The translations under genes and the position numbers were made by a program. The notes beneath the pieces are model-generated. The model was not told where the DNA came from, did not search any database, and worked only from the letters and a program-made list of their open reading frames with translations. 64,000 nucleotides of DNA from Acinetobacter celticus (GTDB lineage: Bacteria > Pseudomonadota > Gammaproteobacteria > Pseudomonadales > Moraxellaceae). Of this stretch, positions 35,446-44,987 are shown piece after piece. The stretch's first letter is position 1. Each line of letters begins with the position of its first letter. The stretch is taken from positions 147,650 through 211,649 of the forward strand of contig NZ_MBDL01000010.1 in assembly GCF_001707755.1 (NCBI RefSeq), given 5' to 3'.

Positions 35446-35916
35446 ATGCGTTTAAAAAAACTTTTTTTGGGTTTAATCTGTTGTTCTGCTTCAATCCATT
35501 TACTTGCCTCACCCACCGAATTTGACCAATATTTAATAAATAAACAAATTTTAAATAACGATTTTAAAATTAAAAACACTCAAGCTTTAAATGAAATTTT
35601 AGACGTAATCAGTGTGGAAGATTCACGCACATTGCCCTTTCAAGTCGATCAAAACATGCTGATGGAACAATATAATCTTCGTGCTGATCACGTCGAAATA
35701 CAAGGTATTATCACCACGCCCGATTTTGCTCAGTTTGAACAAAGTATTGGAGTCAAAGAAGTTAAACAACTAATTAAAAAGAATACGTTACAAAATTGCC
35801 ACTTACTATTTGAACACGAATTTCAGCGCAAAAATCCGTATGCAGTTAAACTCGTACTTGCTTCGGAAAAAGAAACCTATCAATTAACCATTCCAAATAC
35901 TGAATGTAAATTTTAA
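35446..35916 (+). CDS. exported hypothetical protein
   Basis: About 156 residues from ATG 35446 (MRLKKLFLGLICCSASIHLLAS), a typical signal peptide with cleavage near LAS-P (about residue 22); a GTG at 35434 is the alternative start. The mature part has two cysteines (near NCHLLFEHEF and NTECKF) and repeating strands, suggesting one disulfide. No family recognised. TATAAT at 35408-35413 may be its -10 box. It is followed by a long hairpin shared with convergent ynfA. Confidence 0.65.
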   Translation: MRLKKLFLGLICCSASIHLLASPTEFDQYLINKQILNNDFKIKNTQALNEILDVISVEDSRTLPFQVDQNMLMEQYNLRADHVEIQGIITTPDFAQFEQSIGVKEVKQLIKKNTLQNCHLLFEHEFQRKNPYAVKLVLASEKETYQLTIPNTECKF

Positions 35917-35923
35917 TCTTTTC

Positions 35924-35968
35924 CATCAAAAGCCTCTAATTTCGTCTAAATCATAGAGGCTTTTGATG
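35924..35968. terminator. 15-bp stem between convergent genes
   Basis: CATCAAAAGCCTCTA (35924-35938) is perfectly complementary to TAGAGGCTTTTGATG (35954-35968), around a 15-base loop. It probably terminates both neighbours. Confidence 0.75.
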
Positions 35969-35979
35969 TTCAAATTGTA

Positions 35980-36333
35980 TTAACGCACAAGCCCCTGAGG
36001 CTGTAATATGATGAGCGATGCACCAATCAAAACAATTGTCCCTCCGAGTAAATCCCAACGGCTTAATGCGATTTGATCGACAAAACGAAGCCAGATTAAT
36101 GCCGTAAAAATATAAATACCGCCATAGGCTGCATAAATTCGACCAGATGCTGCTGGGTGTAAAGTTAACAACCAAACAAAAGCACCCAAAGCCAATACGG
36201 TAGGAACCCATAACCATTGAGATTTATTTTGATTCAAAATTAAATATGGGAAATAACACCCCAAAATTTCCATGACTGCTGTAAGCAGAAATAGGAAAAA
36301 TGTGGTTGTGACTTTAATAACTTGAGTATCCAT
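35980..36333 (-). CDS. ynfA: YnfA family (UPF0060) inner-membrane protein
   Basis: A 117-residue protein with four transmembrane helices (about 7-27, 33-53, 62-80, 92-111). UPF0060 marks are AVMEILGCYFPYL, the central LTLHPAASGRIYAAYGGIYI and RWDLLGGTIVLIG. The family resembles small multidrug transporters but its function is unproven. The ATG at 36333 is preferred to a TTG at 36351 because AGG lies 5 bases upstream and it gives the family's usual length. Confidence 0.9.
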   Translation of the reverse strand: MDTQVIKVTTTFFLFLLTAVMEILGCYFPYLILNQNKSQWLWVPTVLALGAFVWLLTLHPAASGRIYAAYGGIYIFTALIWLRFVDQIALSRWDLLGGTIVLIGASLIILQPQGLVR

Positions 36334-36397
36334 AATGCCTGTAAAATGCAAAGAATTTATTTCCCTATTCAGGAAACTAAAAAATTAAATTACCAAT

Positions 36398-36425
36398 AAA
36401 TAACCCGTGCGAACACGGGTTATTT
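36398..36425. terminator. bidirectional terminator after clpA
   Basis: A 12-bp stem (AAATAACCCGTG/CACGGGTTATTT) with a CGAA tetraloop lies 18 bases past the clpA stop. Confidence 0.88.
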
Positions 36426-36442
36426 TGAAACAAAATAGTAAA

Positions 36443-38719
36443 TTAAGCAGGTTCGGCAGTTTGATCTTCAAACACTTCTAATTTCAAACCCACAGCCTTA
36501 CCATTTTCTTTTTTCACAGAAACTGCAACATTACCGCCATGTTCAGCAAGCTCGCCGAATAAAATCATTTCCGCCAACGGTTTCTTCAAGTGTTCTTGAA
36601 TTAAACGTTGCATAGGACGTGCGCCCATCAATCGATCATAACCTTCTTCCGCCATCCACTCACGGGCAGATTGATCGACCTCTAAAATGACTTTTTTGTC
36701 ATCTAACTGTGCTTGAAGCTCAGTTAAGAATTTATCAACAACACTTTCAATGACAGTTGTTGGCAATGATTTGAACTGAATCACACCATCTAAACGGTTA
36801 CGGAACTCTGGAGAAAATGCTTTTTTCATTGCATCCTGATTATCATTACTGTTGTCTTGTTCCATAAAGCCAATACTAATGCGGGAAATACTTTCCGCAC
36901 CAATATTTGTCGTTAAAACTAAAATAACATTACGAAAATCGGATTTACGACCATTGTTATCGGTCAGTGAACCATGATCCATAATTTGTAATAACAAATT
37001 AAAGACGTCTGGATGCGCTTTTTCAATTTCGTCTAATAATAAAACACAGTGTGGATTTTTGTGAATTGCATCAGTCAATAACCCACCTTGGTCAAATCCG
37101 ACATAACCCGGAGGCGCACCGATTAAACGTGATACAGCGTGGCGTTCCATATATTCAGACATATCTAAACGTACCAGTTCAACCCCTAGCAATTTTGCCA
37201 GTTGTTTGGTCACTTCCGTTTTACCCACACCCGTTGGGCCAGCAAAAACAAAACTACCGACGGGTTTATCTGGCGATTTCAAACCTGCACGTGAAAGCTT
37301 GATTGCAGATGATAATGCTTCAATTGCTTCATCTTGGCCAAACACCACACGTTTTAAATCACGCTCAAGGTTTCCAAGTACCGACTTGTCATCTTTAGAG
37401 ACTGTTTTCGGTGGAATCCGTGCAATTTTAGAGACAATATCTTCAATATTCTCAACAGTAATAGACGTATCGTCTTGCTCCGCTTTTAAACGTCGTTGTG
37501 CACCCGCTTCATCAATAACATCAATGGCTTTATCTGGTAAGAAACGGTCATTAATGAATTTTGCAGATAACTCTACAGCTGAAACCAATGCAGAATCTTC
37601 ATATTTCACGTGATGGAATTCTTCAAACTTAGATTTCAAACCACGAAGAATATCAATCGTTTCAGAAACAGAAGGTTCATTGACGTCAATTTTTTGGAAC
37701 CGGCGTGATAATGCATGATCTTTTTCAAATACCTGACGGTATTCTTGGAAGGTCGTTGAACCAATGCAACGTAAAGAACCATTTGCCAAAGCGGGTTTAA
37801 TTAAGTTTGATGCATCCATCGTGCTACCCATACTTGAGCCTGCACCTATAATCATATGAATTTCATCAATAAACAGCACCGCTTCAGGTTTTTTCTTCAG
37901 CGCGTTGAGTAACTGTTTTAAGCGTTTTTCAAAATCGCCACGGTATTTAGTACCTGCAACCAATGCACCAATGTCTAAACTAAAAACTTCCGCATTGGCT
38001 AAAGGTTTTGGCGCTTTGCCATTGACAATCAACCACGCTAAACCTTCGGCAATAGAGGTTTTACCGACACCAGGATCTCCCACTAAAAGTGGATTATTTT
38101 TACGGCGACGGCAAAGAATTTGTGCAGTTCGCTCAATTTCTTTTTCGCGACCAATCAATGGATCTGTTTTGCCTTTTTGCGCTTCCACATTTAAATTTAC
38201 AGTGTACAGTTCAAGTGGCCCTGCATTTGCAGAAGATGCCGATTCCCCTTCTAAATCTTCAACTTCTTCTTCTTGATGCACTTCTTCTTTGCGCGTGCCG
38301 TGAGAAAGATATTGCGTTAAGGTCAGTCGGTTTATTTGATGACGTTTAAGTAAATAGACAGCGAATGAATCACGTTCCGAATACATTGCAACTAAAATAT
38401 CTGCACCTTCCACAGTTCGGTCGCTACCACTAGACTGCACATGGAAAATTGCACGTTGTAAAATGCGGTCAAAACTTTCTGTAGGATGTGGCGCTTGGTC
38501 GCTGTTTTCACCCAACTTAGGCGTATGTTGTTCTACGTATTCTTCAAGTTCTTTTCGAAGTACGATAATGTCTGCACCGCAAGCTTTTAAAGCATTTACA
38601 GCAGAGTCGTTATCCAGTAAAGCCAATAATAAATGTTCTACCGTCAAAAACTCATGTCTCTTTTGACGAGCCATGCTGACAGCCAAACGTAATGATACTT
38701 CTAATTGACGACTGAGCAT
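36443..38719 (-). CDS. clpA: ATP-dependent Clp protease ATP-binding subunit ClpA
   Basis: AAA+ unfoldase that feeds ClpP. The 758 residues match E. coli ClpA (758). The N-terminal Clp repeat domain (about 1-145) is followed by AAA module 1 with Walker A GDPGVGKT (about 213-220) and AAA module 2 with Walker A GPTGVGKT (about 495-502) and Walker B VLLLDEIEKAHPDV. An IGL-type loop for ClpP docking appears as ISIGFMEQ (about 617). clpS lies 9 bases upstream, forming the usual clpS-clpA pair. Confidence 0.96.
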   Translation of the reverse strand: MLSRQLEVSLRLAVSMARQKRHEFLTVEHLLLALLDNDSAVNALKACGADIIVLRKELEEYVEQHTPKLGENSDQAPHPTESFDRILQRAIFHVQSSGSDRTVEGADILVAMYSERDSFAVYLLKRHQINRLTLTQYLSHGTRKEEVHQEEEVEDLEGESASSANAGPLELYTVNLNVEAQKGKTDPLIGREKEIERTAQILCRRRKNNPLLVGDPGVGKTSIAEGLAWLIVNGKAPKPLANAEVFSLDIGALVAGTKYRGDFEKRLKQLLNALKKKPEAVLFIDEIHMIIGAGSSMGSTMDASNLIKPALANGSLRCIGSTTFQEYRQVFEKDHALSRRFQKIDVNEPSVSETIDILRGLKSKFEEFHHVKYEDSALVSAVELSAKFINDRFLPDKAIDVIDEAGAQRRLKAEQDDTSITVENIEDIVSKIARIPPKTVSKDDKSVLGNLERDLKRVVFGQDEAIEALSSAIKLSRAGLKSPDKPVGSFVFAGPTGVGKTEVTKQLAKLLGVELVRLDMSEYMERHAVSRLIGAPPGYVGFDQGGLLTDAIHKNPHCVLLLDEIEKAHPDVFNLLLQIMDHGSLTDNNGRKSDFRNVILVLTTNIGAESISRISIGFMEQDNSNDNQDAMKKAFSPEFRNRLDGVIQFKSLPTTVIESVVDKFLTELQAQLDDKKVILEVDQSAREWMAEEGYDRLMGARPMQRLIQEHLKKPLAEMILFGELAEHGGNVAVSVKKENGKAVGLKLEVFEDQTAEPA

Positions 38720-38728
38720 GCAACCCCC

Positions 38729-39145
38729 TTAATCTTTGGGCTCGATCTGACAAAGCAATGGATGACTTTGTGATCGAGCGTAATTATTGACTTGGTTTGC
38801 TTTGGTCTCCGCAATGTCTCTTGGATAGACACCTGCAACACCTTTTCCTTCATAGTGTACAGTTAGCATTACTTGAGTAGCTTGGTCAAGATTCATTGCA
38901 AAGTATTGTTGTAAAATTTCGATTACAAAATCCATTGGCGTATAGTCATCGTTCATTAAAACGACAACATACATTGGTGGACGCTTTAATTCAGGCCGTG
39001 AAGCCATAACGATAGTATCTGCTGAACCGCCATCTTCATGCGTTTCACTGCTTAAGCGTGGTGTAATTTGCCAGTCCACGAGTCCAGTTTGATGAAAAGT
39101 ATCTTTAATGTCAGATAAACTCATTTGACGCTTATTGGTTCGCAT
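38729..39145 (-). CDS. clpS: ClpS adaptor protein
   Basis: Adaptor that delivers N-end-rule substrates to ClpA. The 138 residues include an N-terminal tail (about 1-50) and the ClpS core: [19 protein letters not shown] (about 56-74) with the conserved substrate pocket, the [20 protein letters not shown] block and a final E-x-K-A-x-Q segment. The ATG at 39145 is used; MSLSD at 39124 is an alternative that shortens the long tail. clpA follows by 9 bases. Confidence 0.94.
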   Translation of the reverse strand: MRTNKRQMSLSDIKDTFHQTGLVDWQITPRLSSETHEDGGSADTIVMASRPELKRPPMYVVVLMNDDYTPMDFVIEILQQYFAMNLDQATQVMLTVHYEGKGVAGVYPRDIAETKANQVNNYARSQSHPLLCQIEPKD

Positions 39146-39164
39146 AAGGTATTTGTTTCACACT

Positions 39165-39923
39165 TTAGTTGCTATTGGCTTCAGTTTGAGGAATTTCCGA
39201 GAGGAATGTCGATTGATCGGTCACAGCTTGTCCTTTAGACCAGCTAAAACGTCGTACTACTTGTTTGCCAGAATGATTCAAACGTATTTCAATAAAGTCT
39301 GGACTAAAGCCTTTAGGCATCGTCCATCGTCCTGTTAAACGTTCGTTATTTTCAAAATTAAAGTTTTTATCTTCCAGTGGAACCGTTAAAACCTCAGTTC
39401 CTTTAATCAAACGTAATTCGACACTACCAGATGCATTGCTTTTACTTGGGCTGACTTGCATTAAATCTAATTGATACTCAAAAGCATTGTCTGGCAAAGG
39501 CTTCACCGCAATGTGTTGTACAGCCAAAGCGACTCCACCACGTTGACGTAAGACTTCACGATACAATACGCCAAGCGTTTCTGCCTGCTCCTGAGCATCT
39601 TTCGACTTATTGACAGCCAAATACAAATCATTCGAATTACTAACAGCCACGTCTCGTTCTTGAACAGCCGCATTCATGCTCTTATTTAATACAGCAAGCT
39701 CAGCTTTTTGCTTTTGCACCACTTCAACCAATTGCTCAGCATCGGCGTCATAACCAACCACGGTTAAACCCTGACGGTGACCAACGGTATAACCGAGAAA
39801 ACCACTGCTTACAATTAAAATCGTTGCACCAATCACCAAAGGCATATTGGTGTGCATAAATGGTTTTTTTTCGCTGGTATTCGACTGTGACGTGATCTGT
39901 GAGTCTGAATTTGGCATCGTCAT
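39165..39923 (-). CDS. inner-membrane anchored coiled-coil protein, DUF6776-like
   Basis: A 252-residue protein: a polar cytoplasmic tail, one transmembrane helix (about 28-48, LVIGATILIVSSGFLGYTVG), a coiled coil (about 60-115) and a periplasmic beta-rich domain (about 130-240) with FEYQLDLMQVSP and RLTGRWTMPKGFSPDFIEI. This layout and the closing motif recall the DUF6776 family; the match is by memory and not certain. It is upstream of clpS on the same strand by 19 bases, so it may be co-transcribed. Function unknown. Confidence 0.75.
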   Translation of the reverse strand: MTMPNSDSQITSQSNTSEKKPFMHTNMPLVIGATILIVSSGFLGYTVGHRQGLTVVGYDADAEQLVEVVQKQKAELAVLNKSMNAAVQERDVAVSNSNDLYLAVNKSKDAQEQAETLGVLYREVLRQRGGVALAVQHIAVKPLPDNAFEYQLDLMQVSPSKSNASGSVELRLIKGTEVLTVPLEDKNFNFENNERLTGRWTMPKGFSPDFIEIRLNHSGKQVVRRFSWSKGQAVTDQSTFLSEIPQTEANSN

Positions 39924-39995
39924 CTCTTATTTTGATTTATTCAAAACACACATTTAAATCGAAATTTAAATGTGTGTGAAGCTTTAATACGTTTT

Positions 39996-41051
39996 TTATG
40001 GTAATAAACCAATGCCTTCAAGCCCTGCATTTTCAGCAAAACTGAACATTAAATTCATATTCTGTACTGCTTGACCTGCAGCACCTTTTACCAAATTATC
40101 TTGTACCACCAAAATCACCAGTTTTTTAGGCTGTGGCTTATACAGTGCAATACGCAATTGGTTCGCACCACGTACTGAACGCGTTTCTGGTGAACTGCCC
40201 GCAGGCATGACATCTACAAACTGTTCATTGGCATAGAACTGTTCATACAATGACTGTAAATCTGCATTTACACCAGCATCGGTTAGATCAATATAAATTG
40301 TGCTAAACATCCCGCGAATCATTGGCACTAAATGCGGTACAAATAAAATATTGTCAAACACGCCTTTTTGACCTGAAATATTTTCCAATGCTTCGACAAT
40401 TTCAGGATGATGACGATGGCCTGCAACGCCATAAGCTTTAAAATTATCGGCATTTTCAGAATAGATCATACCAAGACTGGCTTTACGGCCGGCACCTGAA
40501 ACACCCGATTTTGCATCAATAATAATACTTTCAGGTTTCACCAATGCTTCAGTGGCTTTTAGAACTGGCGCTAAACCCAACTGTACCGTTGTCGGATAAC
40601 AGCCTGGATTACCTACAACATTTGCCTGTTTAATTTTGTCACGATTAAGCTCAGATAAACCATAAGCTGAGTCTTTTAAAATATCTGGGCAAGTATGATC
40701 AAGACCATACCATTTTTCAAATTGAGTAAGATTTTGCAAACGAAAATCAGCAGCCAAATCAATCACTTTAGTATTTGACGCAACCAGTTCTTCTGCATGC
40801 TTCATTGCGACGCCATGTGGTGTGGCAAAGAAAACTACATCGCATTTTTTTAGTTCGTCAATATTTAAGTCTGAATAACACAGGTCGGTATGACCTCTTA
40901 GACTTGGAAACATGTCATCGACACGGCGACCATTTTCGGTACGTGAGGTCAGTACTGTTACTTTCGCATTTGGATGTTTAAGTAAAAGACGCAACAACTC
41001 AACGCCCGTATATCCTGTACCGCCAACAATACCTACTGAAATCACGCTCAT
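39996..41051 (-). CDS. argC: N-acetyl-gamma-glutamyl-phosphate reductase
   Basis: NADPH-dependent reduction step in arginine synthesis. The 351 residues include the N-terminal nucleotide loop [17 protein letters not shown] (8-24) and the catalytic Cys151 in GNPGCYPTT, with [11 protein letters not shown] (about 208-218) and the late EGIGLLP end. It stands alone with argF 5 kb away. It is a class 1 ArgC by length. Confidence 0.95.
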   Translation of the reverse strand: MSVISVGIVGGTGYTGVELLRLLLKHPNAKVTVLTSRTENGRRVDDMFPSLRGHTDLCYSDLNIDELKKCDVVFFATPHGVAMKHAEELVASNTKVIDLAADFRLQNLTQFEKWYGLDHTCPDILKDSAYGLSELNRDKIKQANVVGNPGCYPTTVQLGLAPVLKATEALVKPESIIIDAKSGVSGAGRKASLGMIYSENADNFKAYGVAGHRHHPEIVEALENISGQKGVFDNILFVPHLVPMIRGMFSTIYIDLTDAGVNADLQSLYEQFYANEQFVDVMPAGSSPETRSVRGANQLRIALYKPQPKKLVILVVQDNLVKGAAGQAVQNMNLMFSFAENAGLEGIGLLP

Positions 41052-41413
41052 TCCCTCAACTCAAAAGTATTTATTTGATGACCCTATAGTATGACAGGAA
41101 GTTAGAATTTTCTGAACTGTTTTACTCAGGTATTGGTTATTTTTATGAATTGTATTAAGGGTTAAGGCCATACACATTAGTGAACGCCCTCTTTTACTAG
41201 AACACACTCTGCTTTTTCAAAATTTAAATTTTAGAGAGTTTTTTTTAGCATGATATGAATCCCTTTAAAACTTCAATAAACATGAGGTAAACACGATAAG
41301 TTATTTGATTAAAGAGATGAAAACTAGCTTAGGCTATTTTACAATAATATAAACATTGAAAATGCGGATAATTTCTAACGATAAATGTCTATTTTTAATG
41401 ATAAATTTATCTA
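41052..41413. other. intergenic gap argC / ygjP
   Basis: About 360 AT-rich bases. The argC promoter should lie in the first 100. I see no convincing gene, hairpin or repeat in the rest; a short plus-strand open frame near 41145-41250 lacks a start and ribosome site. Confidence 0.4.
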
Positions 41414-42094
41414 TTAAACAGAATTCCACCAATATGGCATTGTCGTAGTTTTTAAAATTCTCTGATGGTTCTTATAGTTACAATCATGCTTTTCAACTTC
41501 TGCCCAAAAATACGGACTATGATCAAAGTGCCTTGTATGCGCCAACTCATGTACAGCAACATAACGACTAATTGTTTCTGGAAATAACACCAAAGCGCTA
41601 TTTAGCATAATGTCATGCTTAGATGTACAACTTCCCCATCGGGTTTTGGGCTGACGTACAACACACTCAGCAAATTTCAGACCAATTTCATTACTCACTT
41701 GCTTTAAAAAAATGGGCAGATGATGTTTGGCATAAGCAATAGTAAAAGCTTTTAAATACTGTTCTGGCTGACGATCACTCATCAATAACTGATGATTTTG
41801 CCCATCAAAAATATAGGAATTCTTTTGAGTTTTATAAACAATCTGCAAAGGTTGCTCTAAGTTAAACAGCTTTAATTCTGTCGGTAATATGCGCTCAATT
41901 TGTACTACTTTTTCTTGTTGTTTTTGCCACGTTTCAATCATCCATTGCTCAGATTGTTTTAAAAATTCTTGAATTTGATGTTTTGTACAATATTTAGGAA
42001 CAGTTAAACGAATTTGAGTCGGTTCTACACGTAAGCGCAACCGTGTCGCTCGTGCATGATGAGTCATTTGAATTTTAGGCAAGTTTTGGGTCAT
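41414..42094 (-). CDS. ygjP: YgjP-family zinc metallopeptidase-like protein (DUF45)
   Basis: About 226 residues. The zinc motif HELAH (182-186) is followed by a third His in HSPYFW (192), the M48/SprT-like pattern of the YgjP family. RWGSC appears upstream (TRWGSCTSKHDIMLN, about 152-166). The ATG at 42094 is chosen because GAGA precedes it and because the longer frame would read through a palindromic intergenic element. E. coli YgjP has been reported as a nucleotide pyrophosphatase, so its biochemical role is unsettled. Confidence 0.87.
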   Translation of the reverse strand: MTQNLPKIQMTHHARATRLRLRVEPTQIRLTVPKYCTKHQIQEFLKQSEQWMIETWQKQQEKVVQIERILPTELKLFNLEQPLQIVYKTQKNSYIFDGQNHQLLMSDRQPEQYLKAFTIAYAKHHLPIFLKQVSNEIGLKFAECVVRQPKTRWGSCTSKHDIMLNSALVLFPETISRYVAVHELAHTRHFDHSPYFWAEVEKHDCNYKNHQRILKTTTMPYWWNSV

Positions 42095-42110
42095 TTTTCT
42101 CTTATTCTGG

Positions 42111-42221
42111 AAATCCCCACTCACCCCCTTTGATAAAGAAGGGTTGAGTGGCAAAGCTACGCAAGGCAACTAATTCAAAAATGCTTTTGCTTTTAGCCCC
42201 TCTTTTAATAAAAAGGGATTT
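42111..42221. repeat. palindromic intergenic element (MITE/REP-like)
   Basis: About 111 bases bounded by AAATCCC (42111-42117) and GGGATTT (42215-42221). It has two internal hairpins: CCACTCA (42117-42123) with TGAGTGG (42145-42151) extended by CCCTT/AAGGG, and a CTTTT/AAAAG hairpin near 42202-42215. Similar C-run/G-run palindromes are familiar between genes in Acinetobacter genomes. It lies between rpiA and ygjP on the minus strand and would fold in their transcript. Confidence 0.6.
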
Positions 42222-42235
42222 AGGGATATTTTAAA

Positions 42236-42907
42236 TTAAACCGCAGTGCGTTCTTCAATACCGTTGTCAGTGGCAACAATAGCAATATTTGCTTTGTTTA
42301 AAGCGAAAATACCATTACATACAACACCTGGAATACTGTTTAAAGTTTTCTCAAGTTCCAACGCATTTAAGATATTAAAGTTATGCACATCTAAAATCAC
42401 ATTACCATTATCTGTAACAACGCCTTCACGGTATACAGGATCACCTCCTAGCGCTACAATTTTACGTGCAACCGCAGAACGTGCCATTGGAATCACTTCT
42501 ACAGGTAAAGGGAAGTCATGACCTAACTGCCCGACCCATTTAGAATCATCAACAATACAAACAAATTTCTTCGCAATAGATGCAACAATTTTTTCACGGG
42601 TTAACGCAGCACCACCGCCTTTAATCATGTGCATATGACGGTCAATTTCATCTGCACCGTCGACATAGGCATCTAGACCGCCAACACTATTCATATCGAC
42701 CACTTCAATGCCTAGTTTTTTTAGACGCTGTGCAGTGACTTCAGAGCTTGCTACAGCAGCTTCTAATTGCAATTCTGGCAATAATTCAATGAGGAAGTTT
42801 ACTGTACTTCCTGTACCGACACCCAAAATACCGCCTTTCGGCAAGTGTTTTAAAGCAGCTTTAGCAACTGCTTGTTTTTTTTCGTCTTGGGTAGCATACA
42901 GACTCAT
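42236..42907 (-). CDS. rpiA: ribose-5-phosphate isomerase A
   Basis: Interconverts ribose-5-phosphate and ribulose-5-phosphate. About 223 residues from ATG 42907 (MSLYATQ; GAG 7 bases upstream); a TTG at 42919 is a poorer start. Family marks are [12 protein letters not shown] (about 29-40), [28 protein letters not shown] (about 84-111, split by the substrate loop) and a late [11 protein letters not shown]. It is divergent from ilvA across about 105 bases. Confidence 0.95.
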   Translation of the reverse strand: MSLYATQDEKKQAVAKAALKHLPKGGILGVGTGSTVNFLIELLPELQLEAAVASSEVTAQRLKKLGIEVVDMNSVGGLDAYVDGADEIDRHMHMIKGGGAALTREKIVASIAKKFVCIVDDSKWVGQLGHDFPLPVEVIPMARSAVARKIVALGGDPVYREGVVTDNGNVILDVHNFNILNALELEKTLNSIPGVVCNGIFALNKANIAIVATDNGIEERTAV

Positions 42908-43013
42908 AACTTGGCTCAACTATTTTTTGACATTTGTTGCTGATTTTACAGCCTAAATGTACGGGGTTTGTTACAATAAAAATCTATTTTAAACTGTTAG
43001 ATGGAAAATTAAC

Positions 43014-44552
43014 ATGCTGTCTCGTTTGGTTCGACAAATATTACAGGCAACGGTCTACGACGTTGCAATCGAAACTCCACTCGAAGCAGCGCCACGAATT
43101 AGCGAAAAGCTAAACAATAACATTCGCTTTAAACGCGAAGACTTACAACCTGTGTTTTCTTTTAAATTGCGCGGTGCCTATAACCGTATTAGTCAATTAT
43201 CGAAATTACAGTTGGAACGTGGCGTTATTACTGCTTCTGCGGGTAACCATGCTCAGGGCGTGGCTTTATCTGGTCAAAAGTTGGGTATTACCGCCATTAT
43301 TGTCATGCCAAAAACCACACCAGATATTAAAGTGCAGGCCGTCAAGCGCTTAGGTGGACAAGTGGTCTTGCACGGCGATTCTTTTGATGTTGCCAACAAA
43401 TATGCCATTCAACGCGCTAAAGATGAAGGTCTAACCTTCATTCCACCATACGATGATGAATTGGTCATGGCTGGACAAGGTACCATTGCCAACGAAATTT
43501 TACGTCAATGGCGCGATGTCGAATACGTATTCGTTGCTGTGGGCGGTGGTGGTTTAATTGCAGGTGTGGCCGCTTATTTAGGTGATGTTGCGCCACATGT
43601 GAAAGTCATTCCTGTGGAATATGATGAATCTGCGTGTTTAAAAGCCGCTTTTGAAGCCAATGAACGTATCATTTTACCTTCAGTTGGTTTGTTTGCAGAC
43701 GGCACAGCAGTGGCACAAATTGGTGAAAAACCCTTTGAAGTCATTCAATTACAAAAATCAGATAACTCAGGCCCCATTGTGGAACGTGAGGTTGTTTTAG
43801 TAAATACCGATGAAATTTGCGCAGCCATTAAAGATACCTATGATGAATGTCGTAGTATTGTTGAACCATCGGGTGCAATGGCTTTGGCTGGTATTAAAAA
43901 ATACGTTGCTGAACATGGCTTAGAAAATAAAAATATGGTGTCCATTGTTTGTGGTGCAAACATGAACTTTGACCGTTTACGCTATATTGCTGAACGTACT
44001 GAATTGGGTGAACGTAAAGAAGCTATTTTTGCCGTGACCATTCCAGAAGAAAAAGGTTCATTCCTGCAATTCTGCCGTGCGCTCCAAGGTCGTAATATTA
44101 CAGAGTTCAACTATCGCGCCAGTCATTCTAGTGCTGCACAAGTCTTTGTGGGTATTAGTTTAAAAGGTGGCGAAAAAGAACGTCATGACATTTATGAAAC
44201 TTTAAAATTCCAATACGATGTAGATGACTTGTCAGACGACGAAGTTGCAAAACTACATATTCGTTATTTGGTGGGTGGTCATGCAGACATTGAAAATGAA
44301 CGTTTATTCCGTGTGGAATTCCCAGAACGTCCTGGTGCATTACTTACCTTCTTAGAACGCCTTGGCCCTACGCATAACATCACCCTATTCCATTACCGTA
44401 ATCACGGCGCAGCAGAAGGTCGCGTATTGGTGGGTATGGAGGCAACCGATGCCAAGCAGAACCCAGATGGCTTAATTGAAACATTGGAAAGTATTAGTTA
44501 TCCATATGCTGAAATTACCAATAATTTAGGCTACCAACGCTTTCTTAAATAA
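43014..44552 (+). CDS. ilvA: threonine ammonia-lyase, biosynthetic
   Basis: PLP-dependent deamination of threonine to 2-oxobutanoate, the committed step to isoleucine. The 512 residues match E. coli IlvA (514). PLP lysine is Lys51 in SFKLRGA; the serine/threonine loop is TASAGNHAQGVA (about 81-92) and the phosphate-binding VGGGGLIAG (about 178-186). Two C-terminal ACT-like regulatory domains (about 330-415 and 425-505) predict feedback inhibition by isoleucine. It stands alone with a strong terminator 22 bases after the stop. Confidence 0.95.
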   Translation: MLSRLVRQILQATVYDVAIETPLEAAPRISEKLNNNIRFKREDLQPVFSFKLRGAYNRISQLSKLQLERGVITASAGNHAQGVALSGQKLGITAIIVMPKTTPDIKVQAVKRLGGQVVLHGDSFDVANKYAIQRAKDEGLTFIPPYDDELVMAGQGTIANEILRQWRDVEYVFVAVGGGGLIAGVAAYLGDVAPHVKVIPVEYDESACLKAAFEANERIILPSVGLFADGTAVAQIGEKPFEVIQLQKSDNSGPIVEREVVLVNTDEICAAIKDTYDECRSIVEPSGAMALAGIKKYVAEHGLENKNMVSIVCGANMNFDRLRYIAERTELGERKEAIFAVTIPEEKGSFLQFCRALQGRNITEFNYRASHSSAAQVFVGISLKGGEKERHDIYETLKFQYDVDDLSDDEVAKLHIRYLVGGHADIENERLFRVEFPERPGALLTFLERLGPTHNITLFHYRNHGAAEGRVLVGMEATDAKQNPDGLIETLESISYPYAEITNNLGYQRFLK

Positions 44553-44574
44553 GCGTATATAAATTTAGCGTTTT

Positions 44575-44600
44575 AAATAGCCTGTTTTTACAGGCTATTT
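44575..44600 (+). terminator. rho-independent terminator after ilvA
   Basis: A 10-bp stem AAATAGCCTG/CAGGCTATTT with a 6-base loop, followed by TTTTTT. Confidence 0.92.
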
Positions 44601-44987
44601 TTTTCATAGATGAAAATGTATATGTTAAAAAATTCTGATCATTTTAAAACAGATAAAATTATTTTGAACTTACAACAAGGTTTTCCCGAATATTTTTATT
44701 TGAATGATCATGATGATTTTTTGAATTTTGAATGATTCTGATGAACTATAGTAGAACAGCTTAATTTTTTCATACAGATTTGAAAAAACAACTTAAACAG
44801 CAGATCAATTGACTCAACAGACCCTGATTGTAGCCGATAAATACAGCCGAATGCATCACGCAGTGTTCCAGTAAACACTTCTCTGTGGCCACTGAATGAT
44901 GCAGGTTTGAATATTGACTTAGAAGATTTTCCAATCATTTGAAAGCAAAAATATAATGTAGATGACTGCTTGGGTACATGGTCTAAC
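44601..44987. other. gap with two weak ORF-like relics
   Basis: About 390 bases. A 41-codon plus-strand frame (44610-44735, LKNSDHFKTDKIILNLQQGF) and a 76-codon minus-strand frame (44708-44938, IFKPASFSGHREVFTGTLRD) both look slightly more coding-like than their surroundings, but neither has a ribosome site or a recognised family. They may be remnants of a lost gene or insertion sequence. Confidence 0.35.

Noticed and set aside
37051..38666. Several plus-strand ORFs inside clpA, up to 135 codons
   Set aside because: They are antisense shadows of a clearly conserved gene and have no independent start signals.
44708..44938. A 76-codon minus-strand ORF considered as a transposase fragment
   Set aside because: No transposase motif, no inverted repeats or target duplication, no ribosome site; kept only as a relic in a gap note.
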